Numbered from the stretch's first letter, positions 35,617-49,698 are shown. The stretch: 64,000 nt of DNA from Prinsepia uniflora (GCA_032719365.1 CM064868.1:13550235-13614234); one strand, 5' to 3'. The notes: generated by a model from the sequence alone, not told the origin. Numbers and translations: made by a program.

Positions 35617-37401
35617 CTCCCCTTTGGATATTCCATGTAATCCGTGCTGTTTGACTACGCGTTTATATGTTGTCTCGTTAAAACCTTGTCAGATAACAAA
35701 AACCCTGTAGGACAAATATAATCCTGGTCGAAGGAAAAAGAATGCAACACGCGTGGATCGTAATCGCATTGGAATCTCTGGAGGTAGTTGAAGTCGTCTC
35801 TTCTGGAACATAGGTAGATAGAACGTCCTTGAAATAAAAATGCATTACAGTTGCTACATCAAAACCTTTCCCGGTAAACCCAGTGCGAAAAACCCGTGGT
35901 CAAAGGGAAAAAGATGAGCAAATGCATATGAGTCGAATCATGACATCTTCAGGATGCATTATTAGTGGGGTGACCATACAAAAAGTGTGCCTCGTTAAAA
36001 CCTAACCAGGTAACAAAACTCAATGGGACAAAACAACCCTGGTCGTAGGATAAAAGAATACACAATGATTATGTGAATATGCTTCGGAATACTTAGTATA
36101 CTTCAGGATACTTGGCATGCTTCGTAATACTCCCCCTGAAATTTAGAACTTGGTAGATAAGCTAGTCTACCCAAGCCAATACCACGAACATGCTTATGGA
36201 AATTTGCATTGGATAATGGCTTGTTGTTGTCTCCTATAATGAAACTGATCCGCATCTGCCTGATGGAGGTAGTATTATCCTAGTGGATAATTTTCGGTTC
36301 ATTATTGGTGGAATGCAGTCCACAAGTACTTAGACTATGCCCCGTAATGGTAGCCATATATATTCACAAGTTGTTTCGTGAAGAGTTAGAATCTTCGCAT
36401 GATTCGAAGACCTAACAATAAGAGTCTGTTTCTTAGACCTTCAAGATATTGTTGTGTTCCCAATGGTAAAGACATAACTAGTTTGAGAACATACCTTATG
36501 TGGATTTGATAGTTAGCCTACATCAGTATACCCGATAAGGCAATGCATCATTCCGAGGACCAAGGAGGTTTTATTCATTTCTCGATACATAGGGATAGAA
36601 TAAGCCCATATCTCACATACCATTAAGGTATTGGAAAATGTATTTTATGTTATTCTAGTGGCAGCGTGTTGGCGCAGAGTTGAATGTAGCTAGCAAGTTC
36701 ATATCGGATGAAATGTCCGGTCTAGTGCATTTGAATCAAGTACAATCATGCGCTTATTGCACTTTGATATGAAACTTCAGGTCTCATTATCTCTTCGTTA
36801 TCATCTGCTAGATGAAACGGGTCCTTTCAAGGCCTAGACTACAGAAGATCTTGGGCGTGCTTGAAGGTTTCGCTTTATCCTCATTAAAGCGCCTCAAAGA
36901 TCTTCTAGATGTAATATCAACATCTTCTAGATATTATTCAATCAATAGGCTAAAAACCTTATATGCACGGTACTCGAGTTTCAGGTCGAAACATATTTTT
37001 CGTTCTCCTAAGATCCTTCATTTCAAAATCCAACTTCAGATGCTTAGTAATTTCTTTGGTTTGTTCTGGAATACCAATCAATAGCAAACCTGGGACTTGT
37101 TTTCTTAATAAAAACGCATGGGTATTCTTCGTTATCTCACTCTGATCAAATACTCACTTAGACGGTTATATCACATCCGTCCGGATTATCTCAATCCATA
37201 AGTGAACACCTCAAACAAATAGAGAGTGTTCCTTGGTCTAGAACTATTTGCATTAGGTATTGTGATTCATTCAGGAACTTTCAAATCTATTTCTTTATAT
37301 GTATCCCCATAGAGATAAGCATTAACCACGTTCATAAGCTGCATATTCAGTTTTTTTGGAAACTACCAAACAGATAAAGTAGTGGAACGTTATGACGTTC
37401 A

Positions 37402-38213
37402 TTACGAGAGAATACGTCTCATCCTCATCAATCTCAAGGCATTGAGAAAATTGTACGCCATAAAATGAGTGGTACATCTCACAATCTCATCTTTCTCATT
37501 ACGCTTCCTTATGACTACCCATTTAAATCCTGCAGGTTTAACATGGGGAGGTGTGGGAACTACAGGTCCAAACACCTTCGTTTTTGTCAAGGAATTTAAT
37601 TCGACCTGTATTGATTTTTTCCGTTTTTGGCCAGTCTTCTCTACGTTGGCATTCATTCATCAACGAAGTAAAGGTTTTATTTCATTTATAGTTATTATTT
37701 TGGTAGCTACCGCGTATACATATAAATCATCGATGATAATATCATTCTGATTCCATATCTCACATAAGCATGCATGGTTTACTGAGATCTTTTTATTCTC
37801 GGGAGTGGGTTCAAACGTTGGAGCGTCCCCCAACGTCGTCATAGACCCATAATCCGGAATTATCTCTTGAGATGGATCAGTTGATATTTTGCAGGGATTC
37901 GATTGTGCCAAATATCCTCTTATAGGGATGAGAACCTTTCGAACCTATTAGTTTACCTCGTTTCTGGGCAGGGATATATGACTCGTTAACCGCCATGGTG
38001 GTACCTCGTCCGTCTGGGACGTCTATCCTTGTAGGCACATTTGCAGCAGGTGTATGTGATCTCGTCACTTTAGCTAGATTAGAGAAAGCGTCTGGCGTAT
38101 TATTGGTTACTCTGTTAATCTAGAATTTTTTGTACTTCATACTTACTTTGTGCGGTTTTTGGATCAAGATGAGACGTAGCGGGGATGTTCCACGTTAATT
38201 CACGTCGTTCTTC
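37402..38213 (-). pseudogene. Host Copia: integrase-RT linker and reverse transcriptase fragment
   Basis: The minus strand gives, in order, NVPEERRELTWN (up to the insertion at 38222), KIDVPDGRGTT-like linker, and RT motifs ELNSLTKTKVFGPVVPTP, VKPAGFKWVVIRKRNEKDEIVR. Several stops and frameshifts. RT and RNase H remnants toward 35.6 kb are too decayed to delimit. Confidence 0.8.
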
Positions 38214-38222
38214 AGGAACATT

Positions 38223-41015
38223 TGTAACAACCCAGAACTTCAAAAACGGCAAAAATGTAAATTTGGAAAAGATTTGTATAAAAATGACGATTTTACCCTT
38301 GTGAATAGTGTGGTCATATGTTGACTTTTTGATTGGCGGGTCGAACAGACGTTGGCCAATGACCGTGACGTAGTTTGGGACGTTACGAGTCCGTAGACAG
38401 GTGTCACGTCCGATTCTGACGACCGAGGAAGAAGTTATGACATTCGGAAGTTCGAGAGTATTTTCGTAATTAGGTTAAAAAGAGGGAATTTGTTGACTTT
38501 TTATGTGGCAAACATTTTCACGACATTCAAGGACCGTTAGATAGGTCTCGATGTCCTGAGTACAACGACAGGTGGCACGTCGTCATCAGACGTCGGACGG
38601 TTAAGTTACAGGTCTGAGTTTGTGAGGGGTAAAATGGTAATTTGGACTTTCAAGGGCAGTTTGGTCTTTTAACACCTAGGGATTGTGAGCAACCGGATAA
38701 GGACATATGGGGCAGTGTAATTGGATATTTTGGGTTGAGGCCACAGGTTGGAGGACACCTGGCCATTTCCTAGAGGCTTCTAGCCAAGTTCTACACGGTT
38801 ACATGTTTTTAAAATTAGGGCTTAATCGATCAAATGAGAGAAAAACAGAGACTGAGACAGTGAGATTAATCGATCAGTTTTCAGTGTGTGAGTCTTGTGA
38901 GTGCTTTGGGTTTGAGTGAGTAATCAAAGTCGTTCTAGTGATTTGTTTGGTCGTGTTTAAGAAAGGTTGGAGGGTTGAGTGAGTGTGATTAGTGAGGAAA
39001 CCAGAAAACAAAACAGAGAGGCAACCGTGCACGACCGTGACCTTCAATCGATCAAAACCCATTGAAGTCTAGTCTGTGGTGGTGTTCAGTGAGCTAGATT
39101 CGAACCTAGAACGTGAGCAACCACGGTGGAGGAACAGAGAGCATGTATGTACTCTCGACGGCTCTGTTTTTCCAGTTATGGTTTAAACGAAAATCTATGG
39201 TTTTGGGGGATGGTTGAGTGACTCTGATGACTTTTGCAGTCGTAGTAGGCTACTGAGGAACCTAGGAACTCAAAATCTTGATCGGGAAGCCTAGTGGTGG
39301 CCAGAATCAGGAAGTCGACATTTCTGGGTTTTTGGTTCGAGCTTGGGAGGTAAGGTTCAAGGTTCCTTTTCGTGATTTTGTTAAGTGAATCGATCCCAAA
39401 CTTAAGGACGAAACTAATGGTGAATAAAGGATTGCAAATAGCTGGAAAATTGGTGAAAATCGACCTCACCAGCTCGGTTGGACCGGACCGGTTTGGACCA
39501 GGTTGGCTGGAGGTTGACGATGACCTTGTAGCAGGCACGTGGCTCCCACGCGCAGCCCTTTTGGGCGGCACGTGAGGGCGCATGGGGTATGTTTTGGGGA
39601 AGTGTTCAACACAGTTTTTACTCTAATCGATGTAACGAACATTTTGGGACAAGTTTCGAGTCGATCGGACACCGTCTCGGGTTAGTTTTGAGTGTCCGAA
39701 GGTTTAGGGGTTAATTTAATTACGTTTAAAAATCCCGAAAAATTGGGGAAATTAATGTGAGCTTTAATTAAGTGTTTGTGACCCGGAATTGTGGTATTTG
39801 ACAGTGCGGGATATTCCTGAGGTAGTCGAGGAGCGTACGAAGCGCGATTGACGCGTTCAGACCTAGTGAGTGGACTTTTGTTTTTTTAACTGAGCATGCA
39901 TAGCTGTTTTATCTACTATTTCCATGCTTTTAAATATGGTTTCATGTTTCGAACTATGATTTATCTACTTTACATGACTACACGGTTTTCGAGATATTTC
40001 TTAGACTTATACGTATTTCGATACGTTTTACGAGATACGATTTAATCATGATTCCGATGCTCTGATTTTGAGATTTAAATATATGACTGATTTTCAATGA
40101 TTTCAAATGAGTTTTGAAATATGATTTTGAGGATCAAGATTTTCGGTTTTAAAATCGAATTTCGGAAATCGAGATTTGGTTTTAAAGCTTGAAAAAGGGA
40201 TTTCCGGATTTGGATTCGGAATGATGGTTCTGAACGCCGGCATGGTTTCGGAATAGTGATTTCAAATTCGGGTTTGGACATGAATTTAGAAATGATTTAA
40301 AAACGGTTTTGGATTGGATTTGCTGGATCTGGTTATTGGGTTTAAAGACCCGGATATGATTATGACGGGGGCGGGCCCGGATTGGGTTTAAAGACCCGGA
40401 TTGAGTTTAAAGACTCGGGAGTTTAAAGACTCGGATATTATAATTTTCTCCTGTAGGCCTGTTGAGTTTAAAGACTCGGGAGTTTAAAGACTCGGATTAT
40501 ATTGAGGCTTGGATTTAGTTTAAAGACTCGGATAGATCCAGAATGTTCGATTGGTAAATGATAGATTTTGCATTTCATGTTTTTATGATAAAATAAATGA
40601 TTTTTACGGTTGTTTCCAGATACTTAGTTATGCATGCATGCTTTTAAGACGGGGGGGGGGGGGGGGGGGGGGGGTAAAAACTATTTTTGATACACTTATT
40701 TATTTTTAGTCCACTCACACTTTCTGGTTTTAAATACCCTCCAGGTCGTGGTGCGAGCGTTGAGGCTACCGTTGAGGCAGAGGCCGAGGCATAAAGTTAC
40801 CCGTTGCGCGTTTAGCTCACAATAGGATGTTGTACTTATCTCGTACCGTTACTATGCTATATACTACTATTGGCTAGTTGTATTATAACTTCTCCCTGGT
40901 CTGACAATGTATGTTTTGTCATATTTGAGGTTATTTTGGTCTTTTGAGTGTGATTTTCAAACGGGAGCAGGGTTCGTCCCGATTATCGAGGTGATAATCG
41001 AGATGGGTCCTGTCA
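38223..41015 (+). mobile_element. Large non-coding LTR-like element, copy 2 (complete)
   Basis: 2793 bp, TGTAACAACCCAGAAC to GATGGGTCCTGTCA, with perfect TSD ACATT (38218-38222 and 41016-41020). It splits the host Copia just before NVPEERREL; the two flanks rejoin into continuous Copia coding sequence. Landmarks: GTGAGTGGAC at 39866, minisatellite near 40335-40530, poly-G tract, GTCCACTCAC at 40709, hairpin at 40981-40999. Confidence 0.92.
40651..40674 (+). repeat. Poly-G tract (24 G) in copy 2
   Basis: A run of 24 G where sister copies read only GGAGGG or similar. Either slippage or an assembly/base-calling artefact. Confidence 0.8.
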
Positions 41016-41020
41016 ACATT

Positions 41021-41352
41021 TGACGTTCTTATCTCCCTTAACGGCGGGAAGAATGCCTCATCAAAGTAACTATTCCCGAATATAGTGGTAATGAGAACGT
41101 TTGGCAAGGGCTTTTAAGAGCATATAATGAAGAGGGATTCATAGCCGACATGTATGCCCCTCCTTTGTTGAGGTCCCATTTGTGTACATTTTGGCGATAC
41201 AATTGGCACGTAACTGCAAATCCAAAAGTGTGTAAGTACGAAGCATCTGGTTCATACCCAGTCACCAGCTGTAATGCAGAACTTCGTTGGGTGGCAGTTG
41301 ATCTCAACCGGACCAACATTGTTGCATGCAAAATTGCATAGCCCTTACACAA
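41021..41352 (-). pseudogene. Host Copia: integrase fragment
   Basis: The minus strand reads GYAILHATMLVRLRSTATQ, ALQLVTGYEPDASYLHTFGFAV, a standard Copia integrase C-terminal block. The region 41353-42976 holds further Copia-like but heavily decayed sequence. Confidence 0.8.
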
Positions 41353-44300
41353 AAACGAGAAGCTTGGTACCCATTACCTAGGTTAATTAGTGTTTCTGCG
41401 AGACCATTATGGGTGTGAACATGGGGAACCAAATGTTCAACATCAGTCCCAAGAGGCATGCAATAATCATTGAATATTTCGATGTAAACTCTCTGGTATA
41501 ATAGTCTTATAGACTATATAAGAAAATCCGGGTGCTGTGACCCTCAATTGAATGATTTGGGCTAAGAGTTTAGCAAACGCAGCATGCTTGTGGACAAAAG
41601 GGTAGCATGTGACCACTGTGTCTGTATCTCAACATAAACCATTAAAGTTTTTTCAAATGGTCCGCATGGTGGTTGGAAAGTCCACAAAATTTCCCCTTGT
41701 ATTATTACAAGAAAGGGTGGAATCTTTACTCATATTTGCATATAATGGTCTAAAATTTGATTTTTGCTAACGAGAAAACCTGACATAGGTGCCTACGAGT
41801 AAGAGGATGCCCGTTCAATATATTGAGGAACGGCACATCAGTACCTTGACCTGGGTGTCCCAACCGATCATGCCATATAATGAGAAATTGCTCGTACTAG
41901 TTAATTTCTAGCTAACTCTTGGCTAGCTTCTGACTAGTTTCTTCAATGTATGCTTCTGGTCATACTGATTGGAGGTTATACAAAAGTATTCCACTTTTTT
42001 GTCATTATTGGTTTCAATTTGATAACTGTTGGCTTGAATATCTGTAAATCTCAACAATGTTCTTCTGGAACTTGGAGAATAAAAGATCACATTGATGGTA
42101 ATTCAATACCATTCAACGTTTTTTTGTCATATCTTTTTTTTTATCAGATCTTTTGTCATATCTCTCGAATTATAATGTGTATGAGAACACTGTTAGCTAG
42201 ACAATAAACTACCCCACAAAACATGCATATTTATAGATTTAACTCAATGGATCACATGCATAAGAATAAGTGCTTGTATTGAATTAAATCATATTTGAGC
42301 GAAAAACCACATGTTTCAAATGATATTCATATATGGATTTGAAATCCTTATAATGGGGGATATGTCATTCATTTCTTGCTTCGAGCAAGATTTTATGATG
42401 ATGATTATTCTGCTCTTATCAAGAGTCAATGCAATGATTGAATAATGCCAATTAGTGCTTTAGGTAAGTTCGTCCATAAGCAACTAATGAGAACTGCAAG
42501 TTCTTATAATGTGATATAATAAATCAAATTGAAAACATGTAAAATCTACTGGTTTTATCATGTCCGGTGAACTTATGAAGAAAACTTCCGGTTCTTTTTT
42601 CCTTTCTTTCATAACATTACCAAAACTATGAGTTCGGTGATTAGTATGAACTCTTGGTATGTTTATACATTTCTATTTCGTTGATAAACGTCTGATTCGA
42701 TTAAACACTACATTTACTAAATATGCGAAAAATATTTAATTAATGCTTCTAGCATTATATGGTTTGATATATGTAAACAAATACTTCTCGTATTGAAAAT
42801 TATGATCCACTGTAACGTATAAGTGCATCTCATCATTGATAACGTGTTTGACCCTGTTAAGTTGATCGATTCGCATTGACTTCGGATCAAGTTGAGTAGG
42901 TTGGATCTTCTGGATCTAGATCTGGGTCGAGGCTGGACTAGGCCAAGCCTTGTGGACCAAAATGCATGGGCTACTTTGATACGACCTATCCCAATCCTCC
43001 CCCCCGCAGGATTACGCGGGATGTGCCATGCTCCCGTCTAACCCACGTTCGACACGAAGACCAAACACCCATCTAACCTATGTGTAACACGAAGGCCAGA
43101 CAAGGGATACCTAGGCGAACAGCCCAAACGGCTTCCAGAGCGTGGCAGGATCAGTGGAGGAGTGTGATGTCTCGGTCTCTACTACATCCCGCATTCGTGA
43201 TCAACTTGAAGGGCATTAAAAACCATAAAAGCTGTGAGTGGACGAAAATAAATAATTTATTAAAACACATTTCAGAAAAGACATTTATGCCCTTCACTTA
43301 AAAAGCATACATGCATACTAAAACCAGTTAATTCAAATATCATAAAAATCGATTAGAAAATCAAAGTCATTTCTTTCTTCAAATCATTAGGGCCTTAGCC
43401 CAAAACCGTAAAATCAACCAAGTATGGGAACTCAGCCCAAAACCGTAAAACACCGAAATCCGTAAATCCAAATTCATGTGGGCCACTGGCTCAAATCCAT
43501 TTATTAAACACAGAAATCCAATTTCATCAATTCAATGAATCATGTTTACCAAATACCCATCATCGGCATCCCAGATGCCTAGCGTCCCAGACTTCATATC
43601 TCACGGTCTAAGGAACGCGTGCTGCTCGGAGTCTCTCTGGGTCTATCTTTAACATCCCAGATGTCTGACAACCCAGACATCTAATCATAGCAATCCTGCT
43701 CCTGAGTTACTATACGGTCCAGTCGCTCCGTGCAATAACCCCTTGCAGGCAATGCGCCGTAACTTCCCTAGTGTCCCAGACATCTATAGGAGACCATCCA
43801 CATATTCTCATATAAGGATGATATATGAGAAATATCTTTATAAAATCATTTCAAAATATCTCAAAAGGGCCATGCCCGGAATTTTCATATATTCATCATA
43901 AATCCAGAAATCCAATTTCTCAAATCAAAATTCCATTTTAGGGTCTCCGAACCCGAAATCACATTTTTAAACCACAAATAGGACTCACGCCCGATATCAT
44001 AACCAACTGGACTTCTAGCTCGATCATGTAAACCAAATGGGCCTCCAGCCCAATACCTCATTACATCAAATGGAGTCCAAGTATGATAGTTTCCAAATCA
44101 AATGGATCTCATGCCCAATTCCATATTTCCAAATCCAAAACCATTCTATCAAACCATTATTGAAAACACAAGCATATATAAATCCAACATAAAACCATAC
44201 GCCTCGAAATACGTGCAAATACGTAAATACCAACTACCACAAACATACGTACTCAAGGCATTCAAAACATAGATATAAAACATATAAAATAGTTATGGAT

Positions 44301-44665
44301 GTATCATATTTCGAAAAAAAAAGTCCACTCACAGACCGTCCTAACTGCTGCCTCGATACACGTGCCATAAACCTCCCCGAGGCTAATCTACCATCTCTGG
44401 GACTTCCGATCCTGTCCAAATCATACCCGAAGGTCACTAACCATCTAGATAAGTCTATAGAATGAATCCTCAAAACTCTGAAAAAATTCAACGTGTCCCG
44501 GATATGTTTCTCGAGGTGAAAAACGCCGATTTGACCAACTTAAAGATCTCTGATCAACTCGAAACCACCACCATTGGATCCGGATCGTCGGAACCCTTCG
44601 AATGACACTAGTCCCACCTCGAAATTTGCATGGTCAATGCGAAAGTCAACGCTAACGTAACACAC

Positions 44666-44850
44666 CTGTCAGATCTGACAGTGCTAACACCTGTCAGATC
44701 TGACAGTGCCACGTGTCAAGCTCCCATTGGTCCCTACCTGGCATGTCAATCTGACATTGTCAGACCTAACATGATGACGTCAGCAAGCTCCTATTGGTCC
44801 CTACTTGACATGTCAGTCTGACATTGTCAGACCTAACATGATGACTTCAC
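44666..44850. repeat. Palindromes and 67-bp tandem repeat in copy 4
   Basis: The perfect 16-bp palindrome CTGTCAGATCTGACAG occurs twice, 25 bp apart (44666-44681, 44691-44706). It is followed by two 67-bp units starting CAAGCTCC(C/T)ATTGGTCCC at 44717 and 44784. Confidence 0.9.
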
Positions 44851-45367
44851 CCTGATGACATCATTGTTGACGTTAGGTCATCCCTGTCCTTTAGTCGTGT
44901 CGTTCCGATAGCCTGAACCGGGTCGCGTAGACCCGCAACTGTGACCCGACCAGTTCTCTGCCGTCCAACCACCAAACCACTCCTTTTTTATCCCAACCTC
45001 TTCGTCTTAGTCTCTAGAATCGATCTACCAGACCAGAAAACTGAGAAAAGGACTCGAACTTACCTGTTCGAAGAGGAACATTGATTATGACCTGCAACCG
45101 CGCTCCGCCGTCTACTCCGGCCACCTCCATCCTCGATTTCGATCTCAACCAACTCGCACAGACCCCACAAACACGTTCCAATCATTAAAACAGATCAACA
45201 AGCACTAAAACCCAAATTCCCATTTTTTAACGTAACTCACCGTATTGGACCTTCCCGGCCACCGTCCACGACGGTCCATCTCGTCAGCACAGCCACGATC
45301 ATCTCCCTTCACTCTCTCTTTTTCATTCATACACTAGGGGCATCAGATGAAGATGGGAGGGTGTTTG

Positions 45368-47967
45368 TGTAACGACCCGTCCCAAAATTTTGGGATTTAT
45401 TAAGACTTAATTATGGATTAGTAGGACTAATCGGGAATTAGTCGAGGATTTTCGGATGTTTAGGGTGAAGTTACTATTTTACCTCTGAACGAGGGAAAAA
45501 AGTTGACTTTTGACCTGGGAGGTTCGATGCCCGAGAGTCGAGATCCGTAGATGGGCAGCACGTCGAAATCGGACGTTCCACGGGAAAATTATTGGTCACA
45601 GAAGCTTCGATGCACTATTGCACGTTTTATGAGACGGGGGGACTTTCATCATTTAGTGGGCCCAGATATTTTCCCCAGACCCAATGGATGAGTGACAAGT
45701 CCATTGCGCACAAACACATATACATGCATCCACCCCTTCTCCCTCGTATGTTTCATTGAACCTGAAACATAGAACACCACACCACAACCCATCCCAACCC
45801 GCACGAACCTTCATCCTCTGTTGATGGTGTACATAGAAAAGTGAAGGGGAGGTTGAAATAGGGCTGATGGTGGCTACCATGATGCAAGCACGGCGGTGGA
45901 ACGGCCGTGAGGAATTTTCGGTGGCTAGCCACCGAATTCAGTTTTCGGCCAGGTAAGCTCGAATCAAACCTCCAAACATGTTTTTAAGTACCTTAGGAAC
46001 TAAATGGAATCATTAGGATGAATTTTTGGTCCCTAGATGTGCCCCTAAAATGGAATGGAATTTTGGGCTTTAAATGGTTTAATGAACCAATGAGTTTTAG
46101 GTTAGTTTTCATCGTTTTAATTGCATAGAACAATCTCTAGGATAGATTAGAGAGGATTGGTGGAAAGAAAGAGGAAAAGGATGAAAAATAAGGGAGAAAA
46201 TGGCCTATACCGATCACGCCGGTTCGGTTGGACCAGCTGACCAGTTGGACTGGTTTGGACCAGTTCACGCGAGGTTGAAGGAGGTGAACAGTCTGGCATG
46301 TGAAGCCTACGCGCAGCGCATTTGGACTGCGCGTGGGGGCGCGTGGGGCACTGTTTGGGGATGAGGTTAACACATGAAATTATCCTTTCGATGTAACGAA
46401 CATTTTCGGACAAGTTTCGAGTCGATCAGACACTGTTGCGAGGTAGTTTCGAGCGTCCGAAGGTTTATGTCCTAGGTAAAATACGTTTAAAAATCCCGAA
46501 AAATTAGGGGGCTTTTATGATAGGTTATTGAAGTAGTTAGTAACCCTCTAGTATGATTTGGACAGGTTTGGGAACCCCGGAGATGGTGATTGGCCCGGAG
46601 AGGTGTATGACATGTGTATCGAGGCGCAGCTTGAACTGTCTGTGAGTGGACTTTGTTTTATGAATTCGATGCATGCATAAATGTTTTATATGTGTTTATG
46701 AAAATGTTTTGAGATTCCATGAGTGCATGTGATTTAAATATAATTTTTTGGGCATTTTCGAAAAAACTGCATTAGTGCACGTAGTTCAAGATTTCTATTT
46801 TATGTGATGCTTGGGCTTCAGCCGAGTGTCCTACGTGCTTGTGTTGTATGTGATTCCAAGATTTCACGAAGAGGCGTAAAATCGAGGAACTGATTTATGA
46901 TTTTGAGGATTTCACGGGGATGCGTGAAATCGAGATTTGGGCATGAGTCCCAGTTGCACTATGATTTGAAAGTGTTTTGGAAATGAGAACTGGTTTTTAG
47001 CTTTGGAAATATCTTTCGGGCATATGGCCCAGTTGATTTGAGGTTTGACTTAGAGTACAGTCAAACTCGAGATAAGTCGGGTAGAGACCTAGTTATGAGT
47101 TTTACGAAAGGTATTTTGAGCTGTGACCCATTTGATTATGTTCCAAGCTTGAGGCCCTAGATGTGATGATAACATTTAGGTTCGTCCTGAGTATTACAAC
47201 GCTCGCCTCCGGATTGTGATGTGTTCCGTCCAGAGGTCACGATGTACTGCTTGTTGTCGAGCAGCCACGGGAAGCAATGACTGAGGGAGGCTCGACTTAG
47301 CAGTGCTGATGAGATATTATGAGATCAATCAACGATGTATTCGCAATGATCTAGAGATAGTCGCGATGAGTGATGTGTTCATGGCGACATGTTAGGATTA
47401 TGAGCGGTCCTGAACTGTATGCACATGTGCTAGGATGAGAAACGTGACTGATATTGGGATGAGTTCCCACGGGATGTGTTCCCACGAGTTTGATGATTTG
47501 GGTCGAGGTTCTGTATGTGTTTTCTGTTTGGGCTTAGACATGTACGTGTTTTATATGATTCGGTTTTTGGGCTGAGACCCTACAGAGATGATGGCTTCGA
47601 TTGAAAATCATTTTTCACTTTGTTTTGATTTGGGAAGCAATACGTCTTGCTTTCGAGAAAGGATTTGAAATAACTGTTTTATGATGCATGCATGCTTTTA
47701 CGTGAAGGGTATAAACATATTTTTGATATAAATGAGTTTTATAAACTGTTGTTTTGTCCACTCATAAGTTTTATGGTTTTAATACCCTTCAGGTTGATAG
47801 CGGATGCGGGCTGTAGCAGAGATCGAGACATCACATGCCACCACCGATCCTAGTGTAGTCTATGGACCCCGAGCGGATGACAAGTTTATCCCTTGTCTGA
47901 TACGCGATGTCAGAAAAGAGCATGCACATCCCAAGATAATCCAGGGGGATTCGTACGGGTCCTGTCA
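45368..47967 (+). mobile_element. Large non-coding LTR-like element, copy 3 (complete, inside copy 4)
   Basis: 2600 bp, TGTAACGACCCGTCCC to GTACGGGTCCTGTCA, with perfect TSD GTTTG at 45363-45367 and 47968-47972. 5' palindrome CCCAAAATTTTGGG, GC-rich block near 46309-46350, GTGAGTGGAC at 46642, GTCCACTCAT at 47756, hairpin arms AATCC/GGATT at 47938-47951. The youngest of this pair because it interrupts copy 4. Confidence 0.92.
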
Positions 47968-48452
47968 GTTTGTGTAGGATTAGGTGCACACGAGTTATGG
48001 GTTTCACAGAGAGGATGGAGAAAATGAAGATTATGAGGATGAGGACAAACCCAAAATATTGGGGTCTGAGCCTATCAGATAGGGACATTTGTCACTCATC
48101 TGGTGGGTCCTTCTAGATTCTTCCCCAATCAAATCGTGCCACGTGTCAAAATCTTCGGTTTTTGTGAATAATATCGATTTTTGTTTTAGACCTGTAACTT
48201 TCCCGTCGAACGTCCGATTTTGACATGCCACCTGTCTACGGACTCGTATCGATCCGATCTCCGTAACGGTCCTCGGTCATCGTGCATAGGACCTCCCGGG
48301 TCAAAAGTCAACATTTTACCCAATCCCACGGGCAAAACGATCATTTTACACCATCCGTCCGCGATCCCTCAACTTATCCCCAATTAGTCACGCTGATCCT
48401 CAAATTCATCACTAATCTAATCCCGAGATTCGGGACTAGTTGTTACATACTT

Positions 48453-49514
48453 TGCCATGGGTTCTGCTGGACCTCCTTTAGCCTATTGGGCTTTGCAAAC
48501 AGGCCTTTTTCTTATATTTAAGATAAACAAAATATTTGGTTCCATTCCACTTTTACTATGGATTACTGTGGCCTGCAGTCATTTGGACCATTTAATATTG
48601 AAAGTTTTGGGCTTTGGAGCCTGCGATCATTTGTCATTTCCGAGCATGCCGCAAGGTAGTGGTCAATGATGATCATCACACACATGATCATAGGCCATCA
48701 TTATGCATACCAAATTTCCATCATTCAATGTCCATCAAGATCAATCATCATATGTATCATATAATCTAATATCATGAAATCATCATCATATTATCATATA
48801 ATTCAATGTGATCATGTATTATCTCATATTTATATAAATATAGAGATAGCATGTACCTGATCGATCCTTTTGTACCGAAGAAACCCATGACTTTGGTCAT
48901 GGTCTATCGAAGAACGTATGCGGAGCCTGTGACCATCGAAGTCTCATTCGATCGTAGCCCACCGAAGAAAACCATAAGCTTCGATCATTCCCCACCGAAG
49001 AGTGGCTTTGGTCCACGCTTCACGAAGAGAACAACATGTTTGATTTCGTCGTCGTCGTCTCACTGAGTTGGACTCGTCAGACGACACCCAGTCGAAACCT
49101 TCTGAGTCGTCTTGATCACCTGTGACACCAAACACCACCAATTCGCCGATGGTCTCAAACATACGGGTCTTCTCTGTGACCCACCCATTCCAAATTACGA
49201 CTTGTTGAGTTTAGTGAGCAAATTGTTGCGATGGAGAAGAGGAAGCAGACGCGATGAACTCTGTAGACGAACCTTCTGCGTTTGGTGGCAGCGATATCAA
49301 CAATCGCGTAGTGAAAAATCAGTCACCAATTTTTTTTTTTCAATCGTTGCAAACCATGAGGAATCAATTGAGGAAGCAATTTGGGATTTTTGGGAGAGGC
49401 AGGTTTGATTTGAGAATTGAAAAAGAAATATAGGAAAGTGGGAGTCCGTGGGTTGTGAATTGGAAAGGTTCGAAGAGATGGAATTTGGGGATCGAATCGT
49501 TCCACGTACGACCA
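48453..49514. other. 5' internal region of the host Copia element, unassigned part
   Basis: Lies between copy 4 and the ribonucleotide reductase fragment, where Copia gag would be expected. Contains repeated ATCATCAT-type motifs and repeated CACCGAAGA motifs (48950-49030). No gag motif could be read. Confidence 0.35.
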
Positions 49515-49698
49515 AGTGCTAAAGTACTTCTCGCCTGAGATTAGGGTCTCCTAGTCACATGAGATCAACCTCCTCGGAAGTCCAGAAGGAGGCCTTGGCC
49601 TTCTTGTACATTTCTCAGATTTCTAGGTACTAGATAGGGAACATACAGAATAGATCGAGGTTCACAGCGAGCAATGGATCTTTAGGGAAAACAGGCAT
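49515..49698 (-). pseudogene. Ribonucleotide reductase small subunit (RNR2) fragment captured in the Copia element
   Basis: The minus strand from the Met at 49698 reads MPVFPKDPLLAVNLDLFCMF, then PI, stop, YLEI, stop, EMYKKAKASFWTSEEVDL, and after a shift ETLISGEKYFST. This is the conserved N terminus of the R2 subunit (usual form: PEEPLL..NPDRFCMFPI.Y..IWEMYKKAEASFWTAEEVDLS). The TGA in EI-EM replaces a Trp. Leader-like sequence precedes the Met to about 49830, so what was captured looks like the 5' UTR plus first coding exon. It lies inside the Copia element, 235 bp from its 5' LTR. Confidence 0.85.

Larger units (their letters stand above)
42977..48447 (-). mobile_element. Large non-coding LTR-like element, copy 4 (reverse; hosts copy 3)
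   Basis: On the minus strand it runs TGTAACAACTAGTCCC to GATAGGTCGTATCA, with perfect TSD TACTT at 42972-42976 and 48448-48452. Without copy 3 and its TSD it is about 2866 bp. Landmarks: palindrome CCCGAATCTCGGG at its 5' end, hairpin with arms AATCCT/AGGATT at 42993-43013, GTGAGTGGAC at 43234 and GTCCACTCAC at 44323. Its 3' terminus differs from the other copies and its GC-rich block is replaced by other short repeats, so it is a divergent subfamily. Confidence 0.88.

Noticed and set aside
36812..37084. Plus-strand ORF MKRVLSRPRLQKILGV...
   Set aside because: Antisense of decayed Copia RT sequence; no domain.
46137..46413. Overlapping minus-strand ORFs with Arg/Pro-rich ends
   Set aside because: Fall on the GC-rich block of copy 3; the similar-looking peptides in copies 2 and 5 (ARALTRRPKGLRVG type) come from the shared repeat, not from a protein under selection.
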